From contig JAKQEM010000042.1 in NCBI GenBank assembly GCA_029558515.1, forward strand, positions 62,001-126,000: a stretch of 64,000 nt of DNA, written 5' to 3'. The notes beneath the pieces were generated by a model. The model was not told the DNA's origin and did not search any database. It saw only the letters and a list, made by a program, of their open reading frames with translations. This document shows positions 59,248 to 64,000 of this stretch, in pieces. Numbering within the stretch: the stretch's first letter is position 1; every line of letters begins with the position of its first letter. The stretch comes from a bacterium (lineage in GTDB: Bacteria > Patescibacteriota > Gracilibacteria > Peribacterales > Peribacteraceae). The translations under genes were made by a program, and so were the position numbers.

Positions 59248-59979
59248 ATGATGCAATCCATACTCGAAACGCTCGGCCTCTCCACAATGGAAGCTGAGTG
59301 CTACGAAAAGCTTCTTCCGATGGGAGATGTGCCGATGGCGACGCTGACTGCGGCAATGAAGCGTCATCCGCAGATCATTTATCGTCTCGTCGATCAGCTC
59401 GTTGCGAAGGGATTGGCTGTGACTGAGACACGTCTCCACCGAAAGTATGTTCGTGCAGAGGACCCGAAGATGCTTGAACGCGTGCAACTCGAAAAGCTGA
59501 GGAAAATTCGCGAAGCATTACCCTCACTCCACGCTCTCCAGCATCAGCCGAGTGAGGCGCGCGTGCGAATAGAGAGAGGAGCCGAAGCCGTGCGGAATCT
59601 GCGTAGGCGCGCGTTTCAGGAATTACCGCCGGGGGGCACGTACTATATTCTGGGAGCATCAGGAACCCACTTCTATGAATTCATGGGTGATGAACTTCCT
59701 GCCATCGAGCAGTTCCGTGAGAAACGGAAAGTAAAAAAGAAGATGCTCGCATTCGAGAGTCAACGTTCATTGATGGAGCACGAAGGACTACGGAAGTATT
59801 CCGATCTTCGCTTTCTTCCGGAGACGTATCCTGTGCCGACCAGCACGAACATCTACGGCAATGTTGTGGCCATCCAGATATGGTCCTCGGAACCGATTGT
59901 CATCCTGATCGAGAGCGAAGAGGTTGCAAACGGATACAGGGATTTCTTTGAGACGCTCTGGAAGATGGGAAAGAAGTAG
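59248..59979 (+). CDS. TrmB-like HTH transcriptional regulator
   Basis: MMQSILETLGLSTMEAECYEKLLPMGDVPMATLTAAMKRHPQIIYRLVDQLVAKGLAV winged helix and C-terminal effector-like domain. Confidence 0.75.
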   Translation: MMQSILETLGLSTMEAECYEKLLPMGDVPMATLTAAMKRHPQIIYRLVDQLVAKGLAVTETRLHRKYVRAEDPKMLERVQLEKLRKIREALPSLHALQHQPSEARVRIERGAEAVRNLRRRAFQELPPGGTYYILGASGTHFYEFMGDELPAIEQFREKRKVKKKMLAFESQRSLMEHEGLRKYSDLRFLPETYPVPTSTNIYGNVVAIQIWSSEPIVILIESEEVANGYRDFFETLWKMGKK

Positions 59980-60206
59980 CGAATGAAGAATGAGAAATTC
60001 TCATTGAAAATGGTCATAGGAGAAAGTCTTTTGAAAAGTCATTTGGCATTGAGTCCGCCGAAGCGGACGATCATTTTGTATTCTTAATACACTTCCTGCA
60101 AAGAGCTCTCCTCGCCTCTTGTCTCGCTGCGCTCCGCTCCCACCTTCGATCCTCCGCTGCGTTCGGAGCTACGGCGGGCAGGCAGGGTGAATCCTGCCCA
60201 ATACCA

Positions 60207-61931
60207 TCAATAGACAGAAGCCAAATAGCATGCTTCACAATACACGATCTCCGGCCTCTCCGGTGCGTACGTCGACTGCATTTCCTGACCGCACTTCATA
60301 CAGGGACGGGTCCAGAGATGGCGGGGATTTCGAAGAGCGTGCCGTGCTTTATGGCGCTCTTCGGGGTGTAGGTGGGGAATCGGAAGGCGGAGTTGCCGAT
60401 ACAACGCGAGTTCCGGCTTCGTGATACGGAACGGGCGGCCGGATTGCGCGCTTTTGATCGCCCAGTTCAGAATATCATCCGGAACATCCTCCGACGCATC
60501 GGGAAGATCAGAGGCATGCATCATCCGATCCACGTTGGGGAAATCATCGACGATATCGCGCCATGGCCAATCGCGGCGCACGGCGTCCTCGCGCGCTATC
60601 GGCCAATAGTCCTGGGAAAGCGACTCGTTATAACCAAAAGGCGAGATGGTTATCGGAAAAAATTCGCCATACTCATGCGTACCACGCATGTGTTCGATGA
60701 TTGTTGGCACCAGTCGCTCGTATTCTTCTTTCGGGTACTGTTTGTTCAGGATGCAGAAGCTATCTTTCTTGAGGCCGGTGCAGCCGAACAGGTGATGTGA
60801 CGAAAAACATTCGTAGCTGTACAGTACGTCGCTCGATCCGCCCCAAACGAGTTTGCTGAATAGCACCCGGAACGCTCCGTGACCGATGCCTTCCCCTTCC
60901 AAGAGAAGCTCATTTGTTTCGGAGATGCCGTAATGAGCGACGTCGTAGACATCGCGCGTGTAATGGCAGCAGCTACAGTGCGCGCAATCCTCCAAATCGG
61001 AGCTTTCAAAGCAGTTTCGGACATTCCGGCACCGCATCAGGTAATTCCCCGTGACGTTCTCATTGAGCGTGCCCTCGTAGCAGCGGCGTGGATATGAGAG
61101 CGCAGCTGTCCGGCAACGTTGCGCTTCACGCTCGAACTGTCCATATCGGGAAAGGTGCGTTTCCGCGATCCTGCGCTCATACTCATCTTTGGAAAGCTGT
61201 TCGTTCATATAACAATACTCATTATTGCGAAGATTCGTGCATCCATAGCAGTTCCTGCATCCGGAACAATGGCTGCAGAAGACGCATTCGCTGCAATCCG
61301 TGCAATCCGCGACGCCGATGCACGCGTAACATTTTTCGGAATCGGTGGAATGCGCGCAGAGTTCGCAATTGAGGACATTGTGATTATCGATACAGCTCTT
61401 CGATTTATTGATGAATGACCCGTACATGCAATCTTCGTTGCCGTTGCTCGAAAATAGAAGATAGCAGTTTTTATTGTAAGAAGCGCAGTTCGTGTACTCC
61501 GCATTTATATTTTCTCCTTGCTGCACGCGAGCCATCTTCGGAACGGACTTTAGAAGCGCGTCGAACTGCTCGAAAAACGGCCGATGAGAATCAAATTCCC
61601 GTCCATATTCCCGCCCGTCCCATTCATCGCTCCACCATACCGGATTGTCGTACACCGGGAACGGCGCATCCGGGGTATACACGCTGATCATGCTCCGCCC
61701 AGTCTTGGAACACGTTCGCCGATGGAGACTTCGTTCATTGCGGAATGCGTACCGCCTCTGCATCCGGCAATCGGGGCAGAGCGTCGGCGGGGGAATCAGT
61801 TCCTTCTTGCCATTGCCTGTCCCCAGCGAAGTCGAGGGGAACACGGGCGACACCTTGTCATAGAAGGCGAGGTCATCGGGGGTGATCTCGAAGGCTTGCT
61901 GACACCAATGGTTGCGGCAGATTTTCTGCAC
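60207..61931 (-). CDS. Cys-rich repeat protein, paralog B
   Basis: CQQAFEITPDDLAFYDKVSP...IPPPTLCPDCRMQRR; C-term CMKCGQEMQSTYAPERPEIVYCEACYLASVY; GTG start at 61931 inferred to avoid overlap. Confidence 0.72.
   Translation of the reverse strand: MQKICRNHWCQQAFEITPDDLAFYDKVSPVFPSTSLGTGNGKKELIPPPTLCPDCRMQRRYAFRNERSLHRRTCSKTGRSMISVYTPDAPFPVYDNPVWWSDEWDGREYGREFDSHRPFFEQFDALLKSVPKMARVQQGENINAEYTNCASYNKNCYLLFSSNGNEDCMYGSFINKSKSCIDNHNVLNCELCAHSTDSEKCYACIGVADCTDCSECVFCSHCSGCRNCYGCTNLRNNEYCYMNEQLSKDEYERRIAETHLSRYGQFEREAQRCRTAALSYPRRCYEGTLNENVTGNYLMRCRNVRNCFESSDLEDCAHCSCCHYTRDVYDVAHYGISETNELLLEGEGIGHGAFRVLFSKLVWGGSSDVLYSYECFSSHHLFGCTGLKKDSFCILNKQYPKEEYERLVPTIIEHMRGTHEYGEFFPITISPFGYNESLSQDYWPIAREDAVRRDWPWRDIVDDFPNVDRMMHASDLPDASEDVPDDILNWAIKSAQSGRPFRITKPELALYRQLRLPIPHLHPEERHKARHALRNPRHLWTRPCMKCGQEMQSTYAPERPEIVYCEACYLASVY
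61817..61840. repeat. Short palindromic-type repeat inside the paralog B CDS
   Basis: CTGTCCCCAGCGAAGTCGAGGGGA, encoding FPSTSLGTGN absent from paralog A. Confidence 0.5.
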
Positions 61932-61977
61932 GGGACGAAGGGATAATGGATAATTGATAATGGATAATGCGGGAAGA

Positions 61978-63628
61978 TCAGTACACCGAAGAGAGATAGC
62001 ACTCCTCACAGAGGATCCTTCCATCGTACTCCTCCGGCCAACCGGTGCGCGTCGATTGCTTGCACTTCCCGCACGTCGTCTCCCGCAAAAGGCCGGTGAA
62101 GGGGATGCGGCGGAAGTTGCTTTGGATGCGGGTCATGTAATAGGAAGAAGGGAGGGGTGCGCCGATATCCTGCGCAAAAGCGATGTCCGCGGATTCGATG
62201 CGAAAAGGACGCCGAGATGTCTCATCCCAAAATGTGCGCTTGAGAAGATCATCGTCGAGGGTATTTGTGTGATCGGGAACTGTACTTGCATCGAGCGTAT
62301 CAGCGGGACGCTTGCGTTCCTTGGAAGCAAACCGGAACCCATAGCGTTGCGCAGCAGAGCGATCGAGCGGCCAGTGGAAACCGGACAGCGATTCCTGGTA
62401 CGGTGTAGCGGCGAAGGAACCCGGGAAGAATCGGCCGTACTCTCCCGTCTCGCGCATGGTTGTTCTGATTGTCTCCACCCGCGCTTCGTACTCCGCTTCC
62501 GACACGGGCTGATTGAAGATGTGATACTTCTTCCCGACCAGACCGCAGCATCCGAAGCAGTGTTCGGATTGAAAGCAGTGCGCGCAGTACTCCATCCATT
62601 TGCACTCGATGACGTCGATGCAGAAGCGAATATCGTAGCAGTTCTCCTGCGGGCCCAGCGAGCAGTAGCACAGCTCCGTTTGGAAGGCCATTCCGACGCA
62701 ATCCAGACAGTCCCGTGCCCAACCGCCGCGCAGGCAGTGGATGCCGCCCTCCATTTGTTCGGTCAGAAAGAAGCAATCCTGACAGTCTTTGACGCCTGTC
62801 AGATAGTTGCCGGTGGCATGTTCGCATTGATCAATTTGGAGCGCGCGGTGTAACGCTTGTTCGCGCATCATCGCGTCGAATGTGGTACAACCGCGTTGAT
62901 ACACCTGCCGTGATCGCAGATCCCATTCCTGTCTTCGCGCGCGGTAGGTCACTTCATCCAGTTGCTCATTTTGAAACACAAACCGCTTGTTGCGTAGGTT
63001 GCAGCTGAGGATGCAATCGCTGCAGTTGCGGCAGTCGTAGAGGAATGCCGAGTCCGAGCACTGCCAGCAATTCTGCGCAAAGAGCACGTTGTAACAATTG
63101 TGACAGTTAATAAGGTCGACGCACCGCTCGCTGTCGAAGGAGAAGACGCAGTGCCGGCAGGTGCGCAGCTGGACGGTGCGGTAGCAGTAGCGCAGATCTT
63201 CGCACTCAAATCCCGAGTGGCAGAGATAGCAGTTCTTGCTGTGCCAGAAGTCATCGGTGTACTCGCAGTTCTCGCAGCCAACGCCGACGTTATGCGCGAT
63301 GGGAGATTTGCGGAAAAATTCCCACAGTTGTGGGAAGACCGGTTGTCCGGCTTGGAAATCCGCCCCCGGCGGATCGGTGCCTTTCACCCACTCGTCTTTG
63401 TGCCATACGGGGTACGGACAGTCCAGTGGGTAGACGGAAATGATGGATTGGCCCGTCTTGTCGCAGGTACGTTTGTGCAGAGCCCAGTGCTGCCAGAAGG
63501 CTCCAAGATGCAACAAACGGTAGAGCGGATGCAGGGTTGGTTCACCTTCTACTTTCAGTTTGGCTCTCAGTGCCATCTCCTCAGGCGATGGCTCGAAGGC
63601 TTGGCCGGTGAGGGGGCAGGTGGGCATG
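61978..63628 (-). CDS. Cys-rich repeat protein, paralog C
   Basis: MPTCPLTGQAFEPSPEE start; Cys-spaced repeats; C-term CGKCKQSTRTGWPEEYDGRILCEECYLSSVY. Confidence 0.74.
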
Positions 63629-63821
63629 GGAGTGAATGGATCATAGAGTAGCCATTGCCTGCGGGCTATGGCCGACAGGTAAAAAATGGAGAAGGATGAC
63701 TGCGTTCTATCGGAGGAAAGAACGGGGAAAATGTCTGTAGGAAGAGAAAACTGTGAGAGTGAGGAAAAACATCGCGTCGATGCATTGCTCCGCACGTTGC
63801 AGAAGCCTAGGATGAGGATCC

Positions 63822-64000
63822 ATGGCAGAAGACCAAGACATCACTCCGGCAATTCTCCTTCGCCACATGCAAGCGATGGAATCGCGCATCATGGAACGAT
63901 TCGGGAAGGTCGATGCACGCTTTGCACAGGTCGATGCACGCTTTGCCAAGCTGGAGCATCGTATGGATGTACTTACAACCGGCGTGGATAACATCGACAA
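63822..64000 (+). CDS. Coiled-coil protein, partial
   Basis: MAEDQDITPAILLRHMQAMESRIMERFGKVDARFAQVDARFAKLEHRMDVLTTGVDNID, open at window edge. Confidence 0.55.
   Translation, partial: MAEDQDITPAILLRHMQAMESRIMERFGKVDARFAQVDARFAKLEHRMDVLTTGVDNID

Noticed and set aside
1-64000. CRISPR array
   Set aside because: No regularly spaced direct repeats seen; the only notable repeats are the DGR TR/VRs and small palindromes.
1-64000. Alternative code with TGA as Gly (Gracilibacteria/SR1 type)
   Set aside because: Several well-supported genes end cleanly at TGA (e.g. CD-NTase, DGR target 2).

Overview
The window reads as a bacterial chromosome segment using the standard code (TGA acts as stop). Patescibacteria/CPR-like ancestry is my guess only. 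Housekeeping genes flank a large accessory region: uvrA, SDR, SLH protein, clpB, tRNA-Arg, a copper module (HMA-SafE-cupredoxin fusion, CsoR, CopA), tRNA-Gln, then typA, a two-component system plus MacAB-like exporter, and three paralogous Cys-rich proteins at the right end. The accessory region (~14.2-45 kb) holds a two-gene CBASS-like system (CD-NTase + 4TM effector) divergent from a LexA-type repressor, a type III R-M system, and a large serine recombinase. It also holds a minus-strand packaging-like block (TerS-like, two tandem TerL-like ATPase/nucleases, two DNA methyltransferases) with no recognisable capsid, portal or tail genes. The main discovery is a complete diversity-generating retroelement (DGR) at ~31.8-40.6 kb. 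It has an RT, an Avd on the opposite strand, one TR and two VRs. One VR is the C-terminus of a large MoxR/AAA_5-type ATPase. The other ends a smaller paralog lacking the ATPase domain. Both lie downstream of a 968-aa protein combining transglutaminase-like and vWA-like regions. By eye, all VR1/TR differences are at TR adenines except one C/G marker at the 3' end. VR2 also carries about ten non-adenine differences, suggesting TR turnover. Other notes: repeated -10 boxes 6-8 nt upstream of start codons (leaderless transcripts), an inverted repeat filling the csoR promoter spacer, a 40-aa histone-H1-like peptide gene, and small palindromic repeats inserted at the typA start and inside a Cys-rich gene.
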